From assembly GCA_046328115.1 (NCBI GenBank), contig JAXLXE010000001.1, positions 1,860,001-1,924,000 of the forward strand: a stretch of 64,000 bases of DNA, given 5' to 3'. Below the pieces are notes generated by a model. It made no database searches, was not told where the DNA came from, and saw only the letters and a program-made list of their open reading frames with translations. Origin of the DNA: JAXLXE01 sp046328115 (GTDB lineage: Bacteria > Chloroflexota > UBA6077 > JACCZL01). The translations under genes and the position numbers were made by a program. Below, piece by piece: positions 34,536 through 43,380 of this stretch (its first letter is position 1; each line of letters starts with the position of its first letter).

Positions 34536-37500
34536 GTGGCAGACTGGGTGCGCGGCTACACAACACTCACAGAACTTGGCAGGGGGCTGGGGGGAATGGA
34601 TAGCCTGATGAGCGAGCCCGCGCGAAACCTGGTTCGGATCGTCAAGCGGAGGCCGAGCGGCTCGCCGACCGTTCTCCGTCGTCGGGCGCGCCGCCTGCAG
34701 CGCTGCCTCCGACTCTTGCGCGGCCGATTGGCCTCGTATGTCCTGGTGCTATCGCTCCTCGCTACTCCGAGCTCAGGGATTGGCCTCGCCGCTCGCGACG
34801 CGACGACCGGAACCCGGGTGGCTGTGGCGTCGGGCGTCACCTCAGTCGCCAGGACCCGCCTGGTCGCTAGCCTGGCGGCCTCCCTGGCCGGTGCCATCGG
34901 TTGGACAACTGCGCTTGAGCGTGGCTGGCTGAGTCCCGGACCCGCCGAGGCGCAGTCCTCGACTGCTGTCTGGTCTTGGGGTGAGAACACGTGGGGTCAA
35001 CTCGGGAATGGCAGCACGACGCAGCAGAACGCACCAACAGTTTCGAGTTTCCCGACCGGCGTGACCGCGGTCAGCGGCGGGGGTTTTCACACCCTGGCCA
35101 TCACGTCCGGGCAGACCGTGATGGCAGCCGGCATGAACAGCCGCGGGCAGCTCGGCGACGGCACCACGGTGACACGGCTGAGTCCCGTGATTGTCCCCGG
35201 GCTGGGCAACGTGTCCATGGTCGCGGCATCAGTGAGCGGGATCAATCCAGGGTGGCATAGCCTGGCCTTGACCTCGGCAGGGCAAGTATGGGCCTGGGGC
35301 GACAACAGCGCTGGCCAGTTGGGATACACCACCTCAACCACTTGCTCGGGCTTCGGCTGCTCGCTCGCGGCGACCCAGGTCAGCGCGCTAAGCGGCACAT
35401 TCACACAGATTGCCGCCGGAGCCAAGCACAGCCTCGCACTCAGATCGGACAAGACGGTATGGGCGTGGGGAGACAATTCGTGGGGCCAGCTCGGCAATGG
35501 GACCTTCGGCGTAGGCGGCACAACTCCCGTGCAGGTCACGGGCCTGACGAATGTCGTAGAGATCGCGGCTGGAAACGAGCACAGCGTTGCCCGAAAGCAA
35601 GACGGCAGCGTCTGGGTGTGGGGTCGTGACGCCGTAGGCGCTTGGGACGAGCTGGGCATCCCACCAATAGATGTCTGCCATACACCGGGTGTCATTGACT
35701 GCGTGGTTCATCCCACCCAAGTACCAGGACTGACTGCCACAACGATCTCGTCTGGCGGCAACAACACGCTCGCCCTCCGCTCCGATCAGACTGTCTGGGG
35801 TGCAGGCCGATTGATTGTCGACTCAGCCTTAGACGATCCACCGATTGCCCAGCCAAGTGCAATTTCGGGCGTCACTTCAATTCACGCCGGCGGCGGCCAC
35901 GCGTTTGCGCGCAAGGCCGATGGATCGCTTTGGGTCTGGGGACAGAACCTGGTCGGTCAACTCGGCGTGCCGAGCGAGCCCAGCTGCGATCACGGCACGT
36001 GTGCGCCGGTTCAGGTCACGGGTCTCACCGGCCTCACCGCGGTAGCGGCAGGTCGGTTGCACAGCCTGGCGATCGCGACCGCGCCTCCCGCCGCCGCGCT
36101 CCCGTGCGAGCCGGTGCCGCCGGACATGCTAGCAAACGTCGTGCTGCTCTCCGCCACCGGCGGAGACCCAGTCAACACGCTCACCGGCGCGTTCGAGTAC
36201 CACCACCTCGACACCGCACTCCCGGGCATGGGCCCGTATCCGACGTTCGATCGATCGTACAACAGCGCCGACACACGCACGACCATGCTCGGCCCGGGCT
36301 GGAGCGGAACGTACACCATGCGGCTGCGGGGGAGCTGCGACGCCACGGCGGACGTGCACGCGGTAGGCCCGTCCGGCATCACCGATCGTCACGTGCGCAA
36401 CCCCGATGCCACCTACACACCTCCCGCCGGCATCTACACGACCCTGACCAAACTGGCCAGTGGCAACTACACGCTCACGGACAAGGAGCAGACAGTCTGG
36501 ACGTTCGATGCCAACGGCACGCTGATCAGCATCACGGACCGCTACGGCAATGTCTCCACGCTGAGTTACAACGGCAGCGGCCAGTTGACGGCCATCAACG
36601 ATCCAGCGAACCGCGGATCGCTGTCCCTCGCTTACAACGCCCAGGGCCGCCTCACCAGCGTCACCGACTGGCAGCCCGTCACGCCGCGCACCGTCTCGTA
36701 TGGCTACGATGCGAACGGACGGCTCGCTGCTGTCTCCGATCGCGATGGCAAGACCACGGCCTACGGATATGACGGCTCTTCGGGGCGCCTCGCCACGATC
36801 ACCGACGCCAATGCCCACACGGCGCTGACGCTCACATACGACACGCAAGGCCGGGTGTCTCAGCAGAAGGACGCCCGCGGACTCATTACTGAACTGTTCA
36901 CCCAGTTCACGTACGTCCCCACGGGCGGTGGCGGACAGGTCACCACGGTCACAATGCCTCCGGCGAGCTACGACACGGGCTTCAGCCCGCAGATCATCGA
37001 CACCTACGACGGCCAACACCGCCTCACGTCGCGTCAGTACAAGCCTTCGTCATTCGCGGCTGACCAGTTCACCATTTCCTACGGGTACGACAGCCACCGC
37101 AATCTCACATCGGTCACCGACGGGCGCGGATACACCACGGACTACTGTTACGACGTTGACTACGCCGGCCAGGCGCTGCCGCTCCGTGGGAATCGCACCC
37201 GCGTCATCCAGCCCGCCGTGACCGTCCCCGTTCCGCCGCCGGTCGGCGCGATCACGCGTCGACCGGTCACGCTCTTCAAATATGACAGCAAGGACAACGT
37301 GATCCAGGTCGTGGCACCAAATGGGGTGGATGGAGCGGCCGCCGTGGCGTGCAACACTAACCTGCAGGCGCTGGGCTCCGGCATCGATTTCGACTACGCC
37401 ACGGATCTGACCTACGACGCGGCCAAGGTCAAGCTTCTGGAGGTCACGCGGTACTTCCACGATCCGGACGGCGGCAGTTTCCTGATACCCGCAACCACTA

Positions 37501-40500
37501 CCTTCAGCTACTCGGCCACGGAGCCCGGGCGTGTAACCAAAATGATCCCGCCCAGAGGGAACCAGGCCGGCCCGAACGCTGATACCTTCGCATCCACGTT
37601 CGCGTACTTCACGTCTGGGATCAACCGCGGCCTGCTCCAGAGCACCACAGTGCCCGACAGCAACGGCCAATCCACGGTATTCGCCTATGACGCGGTGGGT
37701 CGAATCACCAGCGTCACCGATCTGCACGGCCGCACCTGGTCGTATCTCCACGATAAGGAGAACCGCCTGCAATTCGCGTACTCGCCGAGCGTGGGTGGCT
37801 ACAGCAACTTCGGAATCGAGCAGCGCTACGACGCCGTAGGCAACCTGATCTACCGCAAAGACGGGAACGACCAATGGATGCAGTACGTCTACGACGAGCG
37901 CGACGCCCTGGTAGAGGTCCGCGAGTCGCTGTCGGACTGGCGGTTCGTGAGCATGCCGCCGAGCAGCATGATCCTGACGAGGTACGCCTACGACAACCAC
38001 GGGCGAATGAGTCGGCTGACACGGGCTGCAACCAGCGCGGACGAGCGGGTAACGGACTACCAGCATGACGGGTTAGGTCGGCTCCGGACGGAGCTTCAGT
38101 ACCCCAGCTACCAGCCTGGCGCGCCTCCGTCGTTTGGGTCACCCCTAACGACGACGATGGACTACGACCGGAACGGCAACCGGACCGTGCTGAAGCAGCC
38201 CCGCGACGCAGGGGCGGCGCAGACGACGTACGACTACGACACGCTGGACCGGTTGACCCAGATCAACTACACGGACGCCAGCATGGAGGACGTGGTCTAC
38301 CAGTACGACCGGAACGGGAACCGCCTGTGGATGATGCACGGCACCTCCGCCACGGCGTACTTCTACGATGAGCGCGACATGCTCACCCAGGTGTCACTGC
38401 CCGGATCCGTCGCGGTGCAATACCGCTACGACGCGGATGGGCGTCGCCGACGGCTGATCTACCCCGGCGAGACGGGGAACGAACACGTGGACTACCTGTA
38501 TGACCTGCGCGGGCGGGTTGTTCAGCTGTCCGACTGGGGATCTCGGACCACCACGTACCAATACGAGCTGGACGGCCAACTGGCTGGCGTCTCCGCGTTC
38601 AACGGCACGCAGACCACCTACACCTACGACCCAGCCCGCCGTCTGACCTCTGTCTGCCACTGGCAGACCGCGCCGGCCATCCAGCCTAGTTGCGCTGCCA
38701 CTAACATCATCGCCAAGACCAGCTACACCCTTGACAGGAACGGCAACCGGACGCATGTCGATGACAGCATGGTGTACGCGGGCTCATACGCACCGGCCGT
38801 CGTCGATCCAAACTTCACGCCGGCACCGTTCCCCACTCCGGGCCGAAACCCGACCGGTTCCGGCCCGAATGCCACGCCGCAGCCAGCCGGACGCGGGGCT
38901 TCCGGTACGACCGCGCCAGTCGACTCGATACCCGACCATGACTTCTCCCAACTCAATGTGCAGCAGGTCAGCGGGATCAGCTACACGTACGACAACTTGA
39001 ACCGGCTTGTCGGGGCCGCCGTGGGCTCCACCACCTGGACCTATCAGTACGATCAGGTGGGCAATCGCACCTTCACCGATCGTCGCGGCGTCAGCAGCTA
39101 CAACTACGACAAGGCCGACCGCCTGACGCGCGTCGTTGTGAATGGCACGCCAAACACGTACCTCGCCGATGCCAATGGCAACCTCATCGGCAAACAGCTC
39201 GGCGACCCACCGGTTCCTGGCGCCGCCTCGGTTTCCTACGCCTACGACCAGGCTAATCGGCTCATCCAGGTCGCGTCTGGAAACGGCTGGTCGCCGCATG
39301 TGCCCACCACCACCTTCACCTATGACGGGGACGGGAAGCGCACACGGATGCAGCAGGAGAACCACGTGGCGGTGGAGCTCCACCACGACGTGGCGGGCGG
39401 GCTGCCGGTGGTGCTGGACGATGGCAGCAACCGCTACGTCTGGGGGCCAAACGGGCTGGCCTACCAGGTGAACATGGCCACGGGCGTGGCCTCCGCCTAC
39501 CACGCGGATGGCCAGGGCAGCGTCCGGGCTATCACCGCCGGCCGCACGGCCATCAACCAGCCCGCGCTCGTCCTGCAGACCTACGCGTTCGACGAGTTCG
39601 GCGTGCCCATCCTCAGCAAAGCCACATTCTCTGGTTTCACACCATCGAATCCGTTTACTTACACCGGCGAGCAAACGGACCCCGAGCTCGGCCTGATCAA
39701 CCTCCGCGCCCGCATGTACGACCCGAACCTGGGCCGGTTCCTCCAGCGAGACGTGATCTGGGGGTCGTCGTGGACTCCCACGAGCCTCAATCGCTTCACC
39801 TATGCGATGGCGAATCCGGTGACACTCGTCGACCCCAGTGGGCACTGCGTTGAGCCCGTCAGCCTGACGATCTGCTCTACCGGCGCGATCGTGGGATGGG
39901 GAGCCGCGGCGCTCGGAGTGGGTGCGGCCATCGCAGTCGGCGCCGGGTTCATCGGGATCTTCGGCCACAAACCGACGTACGGCCAAAAGCCGATCGTAGC
40001 GCCCAGCGCCGAGACCGAGGCCGCGACAGCGCCCCCGCCCGCCGAGCCACCGTCGGGTAAGGGCGACTGCAGCTTCGCTGACGCGACCCTCGTCCTGACA
40101 CGCGACGGCCTCAAGCGGATCGACGACATCCGCGTCGGCGATGAAGTCCTGGCCTACGACGAACGCACTGGCCGTGAGGGCTACTTCACGGTCACCGCCG
40201 TCCACACGCACCAAGACGAGGCGCTCGTCCGCCTGATCGCGGATGGCGAGGCCATCGAGACCACGACCAACCATCCCTTCCTGACCCAGGATGGAGACTG
40301 GCGACCAGCCGGCCGCCTACGCGTGGGCGACGGTCTCCGCCAGAGCGCCGGCCGCATCGGCCGAGTGGCCACGGTGGAGCCCCGCTCTGGCTCCCAGGTC
40401 ATGTATAACCTGACCGTCGCCGAGGCGCACACGTACTTCGTGGGCGCGGGTGGGTGGCTGGTCCACAATGGCTGCCCGACGGATCCGCAACAGAACCCAC

Positions 40501-40751
40501 CTGCTCCCACCATCAGCTCGAAGATCGCACGACAGATGCCAAATCGAGGTTGGACACTCGACGATATCCTGATGGCGATGCGTGAAGGCCAACGGATCCG
40601 AGCAGTCAACCGCGCCACCGGCGGTCCCGCGACACGGTACGTGCATCCCCGCACCGGACAGTCGGTCGTGATCGACGACGCGACAGGTGATGTCATTCAC
40701 GTCGGTGGCCCGAAGTTCACGTATGGACCTGGGAGTGGCGACGTGCCATGA
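34536..40751 (+). CDS. RCC1-RHS-Hint polymorphic toxin with colicin E5-like tRNase tip
   Basis: A 2071-residue exported toxin. A basic N-terminus and hydrophobic segments (about residues 65-130) precede RCC1-type repeats (about 145-525; VWSWGENTWGQLGNG and similar). RHS/YD repeats (about 540-1700) close with the RHS core RARMYDPNLGRFLQRD and DPSGHC. A hydrophobic stretch (about 1780-1812) leads to a Hint autoprotease domain (about 1844-1979). It starts GDCSFADATLVLT, has TTNHPFLTQDGDW and ends GGWLVHN. The final ~75 residues match colicin E5 RNase: KIARQMPNRGWTLDDI, then GGPATRYVHPRTGQSVVIDDATGDVIHV. Colicin E5 cleaves anticodons of Tyr, His, Asn and Asp tRNAs. GTG 34536 has GGGAGAG upstream. 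An immunity gene overlaps the stop. Confidence 0.93.
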   Translation: MADWVRGYTTLTELGRGLGGMDSLMSEPARNLVRIVKRRPSGSPTVLRRRARRLQRCLRLLRGRLASYVLVLSLLATPSSGIGLAARDATTGTRVAVASGVTSVARTRLVASLAASLAGAIGWTTALERGWLSPGPAEAQSSTAVWSWGENTWGQLGNGSTTQQNAPTVSSFPTGVTAVSGGGFHTLAITSGQTVMAAGMNSRGQLGDGTTVTRLSPVIVPGLGNVSMVAASVSGINPGWHSLALTSAGQVWAWGDNSAGQLGYTTSTTCSGFGCSLAATQVSALSGTFTQIAAGAKHSLALRSDKTVWAWGDNSWGQLGNGTFGVGGTTPVQVTGLTNVVEIAAGNEHSVARKQDGSVWVWGRDAVGAWDELGIPPIDVCHTPGVIDCVVHPTQVPGLTATTISSGGNNTLALRSDQTVWGAGRLIVDSALDDPPIAQPSAISGVTSIHAGGGHAFARKADGSLWVWGQNLVGQLGVPSEPSCDHGTCAPVQVTGLTGLTAVAAGRLHSLAIATAPPAAALPCEPVPPDMLANVVLLSATGGDPVNTLTGAFEYHHLDTALPGMGPYPTFDRSYNSADTRTTMLGPGWSGTYTMRLRGSCDATADVHAVGPSGITDRHVRNPDATYTPPAGIYTTLTKLASGNYTLTDKEQTVWTFDANGTLISITDRYGNVSTLSYNGSGQLTAINDPANRGSLSLAYNAQGRLTSVTDWQPVTPRTVSYGYDANGRLAAVSDRDGKTTAYGYDGSSGRLATITDANAHTALTLTYDTQGRVSQQKDARGLITELFTQFTYVPTGGGGQVTTVTMPPASYDTGFSPQIIDTYDGQHRLTSRQYKPSSFAADQFTISYGYDSHRNLTSVTDGRGYTTDYCYDVDYAGQALPLRGNRTRVIQPAVTVPVPPPVGAITRRPVTLFKYDSKDNVIQVVAPNGVDGAAAVACNTNLQALGSGIDFDYATDLTYDAAKVKLLEVTRYFHDPDGGSFLIPATTTFSYSATEPGRVTKMIPPRGNQAGPNADTFASTFAYFTSGINRGLLQSTTVPDSNGQSTVFAYDAVGRITSVTDLHGRTWSYLHDKENRLQFAYSPSVGGYSNFGIEQRYDAVGNLIYRKDGNDQWMQYVYDERDALVEVRESLSDWRFVSMPPSSMILTRYAYDNHGRMSRLTRAATSADERVTDYQHDGLGRLRTELQYPSYQPGAPPSFGSPLTTTMDYDRNGNRTVLKQPRDAGAAQTTYDYDTLDRLTQINYTDASMEDVVYQYDRNGNRLWMMHGTSATAYFYDERDMLTQVSLPGSVAVQYRYDADGRRRRLIYPGETGNEHVDYLYDLRGRVVQLSDWGSRTTTYQYELDGQLAGVSAFNGTQTTYTYDPARRLTSVCHWQTAPAIQPSCAATNIIAKTSYTLDRNGNRTHVDDSMVYAGSYAPAVVDPNFTPAPFPTPGRNPTGSGPNATPQPAGRGASGTTAPVDSIPDHDFSQLNVQQVSGISYTYDNLNRLVGAAVGSTTWTYQYDQVGNRTFTDRRGVSSYNYDKADRLTRVVVNGTPNTYLADANGNLIGKQLGDPPVPGAASVSYAYDQANRLIQVASGNGWSPHVPTTTFTYDGDGKRTRMQQENHVAVELHHDVAGGLPVVLDDGSNRYVWGPNGLAYQVNMATGVASAYHADGQGSVRAITAGRTAINQPALVLQTYAFDEFGVPILSKATFSGFTPSNPFTYTGEQTDPELGLINLRARMYDPNLGRFLQRDVIWGSSWTPTSLNRFTYAMANPVTLVDPSGHCVEPVSLTICSTGAIVGWGAAALGVGAAIAVGAGFIGIFGHKPTYGQKPIVAPSAETEAATAPPPAEPPSGKGDCSFADATLVLTRDGLKRIDDIRVGDEVLAYDERTGREGYFTVTAVHTHQDEALVRLIADGEAIETTTNHPFLTQDGDWRPAGRLRVGDGLRQSAGRIGRVATVEPRSGSQVMYNLTVAEAHTYFVGAGGWLVHNGCPTDPQQNPPAPTISSKIARQMPNRGWTLDDILMAMREGQRIRAVNRATGGPATRYVHPRTGQSVVIDDATGDVIHVGGPKFTYGPGSGDVP
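40139..40475 (+). repeat. Hint-domain DNA repeat, three copies
   Basis: This segment of the RHS gene is repeated at about 41045-41389 and 42503-42838. The copies are roughly 90% identical by eye, with several exact runs longer than 20 bases, notably over the VEPRSGSQVMYNL and HTYFVGAGGWLVHN codons. Copy two has a 9-nt in-frame insertion (PTGTSG for ADG). All copies end at the same point, where toxin sequences diverge completely. Confidence 0.9.
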
Positions 40752-40966
40752 CGACAGAGATCTTTGTGGCTCTACCTGATGAGGCTGTCCAGGTCTGGCG
40801 ACCCATCAGTGCAGAACACGTTGGTGGCGACCGGTATCTGATCACCGAGCAACCGTACGACCGGTCCATTGAAATCTGGGAATTCGAGCCGGGCGAGGTC
40901 GTCATTTGTCGAATCATCGTCACTGAGGATCGGTCGATCCTCGCCGCGGTGGCCAGAGCCCCGTAG
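40748..40966 (+). CDS. Cognate immunity protein for the E5-like toxin
   Basis: A 72-residue acidic protein whose ATG overlaps the toxin stop (ATGA), so the two should be translated together. It reads VFVALPDEAVQVWRPISAEH early (the first residue is Ile in the actual sequence), then GGDRYLITEQ, IEIWEFEPGEVVICRIIV. This layout is one I associate with small proteins encoded beside RHS toxins. It does not resemble the plasmid colicin E5 immunity protein in sequence. The immunity role is inferred from position, size and overlap; the interaction itself is not shown by sequence. Confidence 0.78.
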   Translation: MTTEIFVALPDEAVQVWRPISAEHVGGDRYLITEQPYDRSIEIWEFEPGEVVICRIIVTEDRSILAAVARAP

Positions 40967-40971
40967 CGAAC

Positions 40972-40994
40972 AACCCGGCCAACCTCCCCGGGTT
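40972..40994 (+). terminator. candidate intrinsic terminator after immunity gene 1
   Basis: AACCCGG and CCGGGTT form a 7-bp stem around a 9-nt loop, followed by TTCTT. It lies 6 nt after the immunity stop and just before the first orphan cassette, so it would insulate that cassette from the RHS promoter. The stem is short and the T run is broken, so confidence is moderate. Confidence 0.42.
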
Positions 40995-40996
40995 TC

Positions 40997-41698
40997 TTGG
41001 AGACCCGCCACGGCCTCAAGGGCATCGACCAGGTCCGCCTCAGCGACGAAGCACTCGCCTACGACGAGCGCACCGGCCGCCAGGGCTACTTCACGGTCAC
41101 CGCCGTCCACACCCACCGGGACGAGGCGCTGGTCCGCCTCATCCCCACTGGTACCAGTGGCGAGGCCGTCGAGACCGCGGCCAACCACCCGTTCCTGACC
41201 CAGGACGGAGACTGGCGGCCCGCTGGCCGGCTACGCGTGGGCGACAGCCTCCGCCAGAGCGCGGGCCGCCTCGGCCGCGTCGCCACCGTGGAGCCCCGCT
41301 CTGGCTCCCAGGTCATGTACAACCTGACCGTCGCCGAAGCGCACACCTACTTCGTGGGCGCGGGTGGCTGGCTGGTTCATAACGACTGCTTCCGCGGGCT
41401 CGCGGCGCGGGAGTTCGACTGGCAACACATTTTCGATCGGCACGCGCCGTGGGGCAGGACAGCCATGCAGCGTCGCGCGGCCGGCTCTGACAATCGCACG
41501 TACTTCGAAGGGATGAACGAATCACAAATCAAGACCACGGTCCAACGTGCATGGCGCACTCGCGAGAACCGCGCCACTCAGGATGGTGGCGAACGGATCG
41601 TCTATCAGGGAGTGGATCCAGTGACGAGACTGAAGATTGAGTTCATCTTCAACAAGGTGACGCGCATCGTGGAGACCGCGTATCCCGTGTTCCGATAG
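40997..41698 (+). CDS. Orphan toxin cassette 1: truncated Hint plus unknown nuclease-like tip
   Basis: A 233-residue frame from TTG 40997. Residues ~1-130 are a Hint domain lacking its first block, including the nucleophilic Cys, and they end GGWLVHN as in the full toxin. The remaining ~100 residues are a distinct toxin domain: FDWQHIFDRHAPWG, RTYFEGMNESQIKTTVQRAW, GGERIVYQGVDPVTRLKIEF, ending IVETAYPVFR. Paired His residues at the start and a beta-rich C-terminus suggest an RNase of the barnase/EndoU/colicin E5/RelE group, but I cannot name a family. The TTG has a weak context and a terminator-like hairpin lies just upstream, so it is probably silent until recombined onto the RHS gene. Confidence 0.78.
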   Translation: METRHGLKGIDQVRLSDEALAYDERTGRQGYFTVTAVHTHRDEALVRLIPTGTSGEAVETAANHPFLTQDGDWRPAGRLRVGDSLRQSAGRLGRVATVEPRSGSQVMYNLTVAEAHTYFVGAGGWLVHNDCFRGLAAREFDWQHIFDRHAPWGRTAMQRRAAGSDNRTYFEGMNESQIKTTVQRAWRTRENRATQDGGERIVYQGVDPVTRLKIEFIFNKVTRIVETAYPVFR

Positions 41699-41710
41699 CG
41701 GAGGCTTGTC

Positions 41711-42181
41711 GTGCGCATCTGCATCGCTCCGATATCACAGGACCGTCCGTTCTCCTTGTCGCGCTGGGGGGTTGTCTCTAGCGAGATCTACTTCGAGCAC
41801 AATGGCCAGGCGTATCCTGAGGTCGGCTGGATTGACATGTCCAGCGCACTGCTCGGGGTCTGGGGCGTGTCCGTCCGCGAGCTTGCGATGGGCCGGACCC
41901 GGTGGGTTAGCCTCCGATTTATGGAGGGACCCTTCGGCCTCTTCCTGTGCCTCATGAACAACGGCAAGGTAGAGATCGCCGCGCTCAGGGCGGCGATGGC
42001 CTGGGACGTGCCCATCGGCGAACTTGTCGCCGCCGTGCGCGATGCCTACCGCGAGCTGGCTGACTACTGCGAGTCCTGGGGACTGGCGGAGCAGGCGGCG
42101 ACACTCCGTCAACGTTCGGCCGGACTTGACGATATTCCACCGGATGCCTGGCGCAACGTCTTAGGCCCGAGCGATCTCTGA
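41711..42181 (+). CDS. Putative immunity protein of cassette 1
   Basis: A 156-residue soluble protein starting at GTG 41711, 12 nt after the toxin stop, with GGAGG at 41700-41704. The N-terminal half is beta-rich (RICIAPISQDRPFSLSRWG, VSLRFMEGPFGLFLCLMNNGKVE). The C-terminal half is helical (MAWDVPIGELVAAVRDAYRELADYCESWG). I recognise no named family. Its place directly behind an orphan toxin tip makes it the likely specific inhibitor. It has a better ribosome-binding site than the toxin segment, which suits a cassette where immunity may be made while the toxin is silent. Confidence 0.7.
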   Translation: MRICIAPISQDRPFSLSRWGVVSSEIYFEHNGQAYPEVGWIDMSSALLGVWGVSVRELAMGRTRWVSLRFMEGPFGLFLCLMNNGKVEIAALRAAMAWDVPIGELVAAVRDAYRELADYCESWGLAEQAATLRQRSAGLDDIPPDAWRNVLGPSDL

Positions 42182-42502
42182 CGCGCTCCGATCTGTCACG
42201 CGTCGCGCGGGACGTTCACGCGCGCCGTGTCTGGGGCCGCATCACTTGCTGGGTGTGCTCGACCGAGCCAGATGTGCACCTGCTGCCGCAAATCTCGACT
42301 CTCCTCGGCGTCGGACGAGGCGCGGCGCACAGGCCCCCGCCTCGCCGGTCCCATCGCGTTAGCCACGGCGTTTCAATCCCATTCTGAGGAACGAAGAATC
42401 TTCCGGTTCCCGGGCCAGACGCCGTAGCGATAGCCCCGGGCGTCCCTGCCGACTGCAGCAAAACGCCAGAGTTTCAAGACCGCCGCCGAGATTCACCCCA
42501 GC
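42182..42502. other. spacer between orphan cassettes
   Basis: No gene is seen here. The spacer holds one copy of CGATAGCCCCGG (42428-42439), shared with the 32.8-32.9 kb intergenic region, and a CGCGCG-bounded dyad near 42206 without a T run. From 42434 the frame of the next Hint segment is open but has no ATG, GTG or TTG. Confidence 0.45.
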
Positions 42503-43087
42503 GACGAAGTCCTGGCCTACGACGAGCGCACCGGCCGTGATGGCTGCTTCACCGTCACCGCCGTCCACACCCACCAGGACGAGGCGCTAGTCAGGCTCAT
42601 CGTGGACGGCGAAGCCATCGAGACCACCGCCAACCACCCGTTCCTGACCCAGGATGGAGACTGGCGCCCCGCTGCCCGGCTACGCGTGGGCGACGGACTC
42701 CGCCAGAGCGCCGGCCGCATCGGCCGCGTCGCCACCGTGGAGCCCCGCTTAGGCTCCCAGGTCATGTACAACCTGACCGTTGCCGAGGCGCACACGTACT
42801 TCGTGGGCGCGGGTGGCTGGCTGGTTCATAATGGGTGCCCTTCCGGCGAACCCGATCGAAACCAGGATCAGATCACCAGCGCGAACTCGCCAGTGTGGCG
42901 GTCGCTCAAGCCCTGGCAGGGTAAGATCCGCACGAATGGCGAGTCAGGATCTCGCAAGCGGTTCTATCGGTGGGACTATTTGCATAACGACATCGAGGTG
43001 TTCGATCGCAACGGAAAGCACCTCGGCACGATCGACCCATATGCCGGCAGGTTCACGAAGCCAGCTGTTCCTGGACGAAAACTCTGA
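42503..43087 (+). pseudogene. Orphan toxin cassette 2: startless Hint segment plus colicin E3-like rRNase tip
   Basis: The frame (open from 42434) carries a 5'-truncated Hint domain, DEVLAYDERTGRDG through GGWLVHN. The first standard start, GTG 42602, is already inside Hint, so no normal product is expected. The tip matches the colicin E3/cytotoxic ribonuclease family: SRKRFYRWDYLHNDIEVFD with the catalytic Asp, His (+3) and Glu (+7), then GKHLGTIDPYAGRFTKPA and PGRKL. Colicin E3 cuts 16S rRNA at the decoding centre. The toxin part is intact to its stop, which overlaps the immunity start (TGATG). It is a silent cassette rather than decayed DNA: the Hint copy keeps its reading frame throughout. 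Confidence 0.82.
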
Positions 43088-43380
43088 TGCCCGAAAACCC
43101 ACCGCACGGCTGCGAACGGATGCTGCAGGCTATCTCATCTGAGGACGACATCATCCGGTACTCAGATCGCTATCGACGATACGGCATCGTCATTCACGAT
43201 GGAACGGAAAGCGTACTCGTTATTCAATATTGCCCGTTTTGCGGCTCACGGCTGCCTGAGCCTCTGGACGACAAGTGGTTCGACCTGTTCTACGCGATGG
43301 AAGAAGACCTGGAACCCTACGACCTCAACGTTCCCGTGGAGATGCGGGACGGCACGTGGTGGCGCCGACGAGGGCTGTAA
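43087..43380 (+). CDS. Putative immunity protein of cassette 2 (CPFCG type)
   Basis: A 97-residue protein whose ATG overlaps the toxin stop by one base (TGATG). It has HGCERMLQA, YGIVIHDG, and VIQYCPFCGSRLPEPLDDKW, with a CPxCG knuckle that may bind zinc. It resembles a small family (DUF6980-like, from memory) found beside E3-type toxins. Overlap with the toxin and its size support the immunity role, which is inferred. Confidence 0.75.
   Translation: MPENPPHGCERMLQAISSEDDIIRYSDRYRRYGIVIHDGTESVLVIQYCPFCGSRLPEPLDDKWFDLFYAMEEDLEPYDLNVPVEMRDGTWWRRRGL

Noticed and set aside
38784..40274. 496-codon open frame on the minus strand inside the RHS gene
   Set aside because: GC-rich codon bias of the real gene opens the opposite frame; the RHS protein motifs on the plus strand are unmistakable.
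40997..41698. Orphan cassette 1 as a stand-alone processed toxin
   Set aside because: The Hint part lacks its first block with the nucleophilic Cys, so self-cleavage is not expected without recombination.
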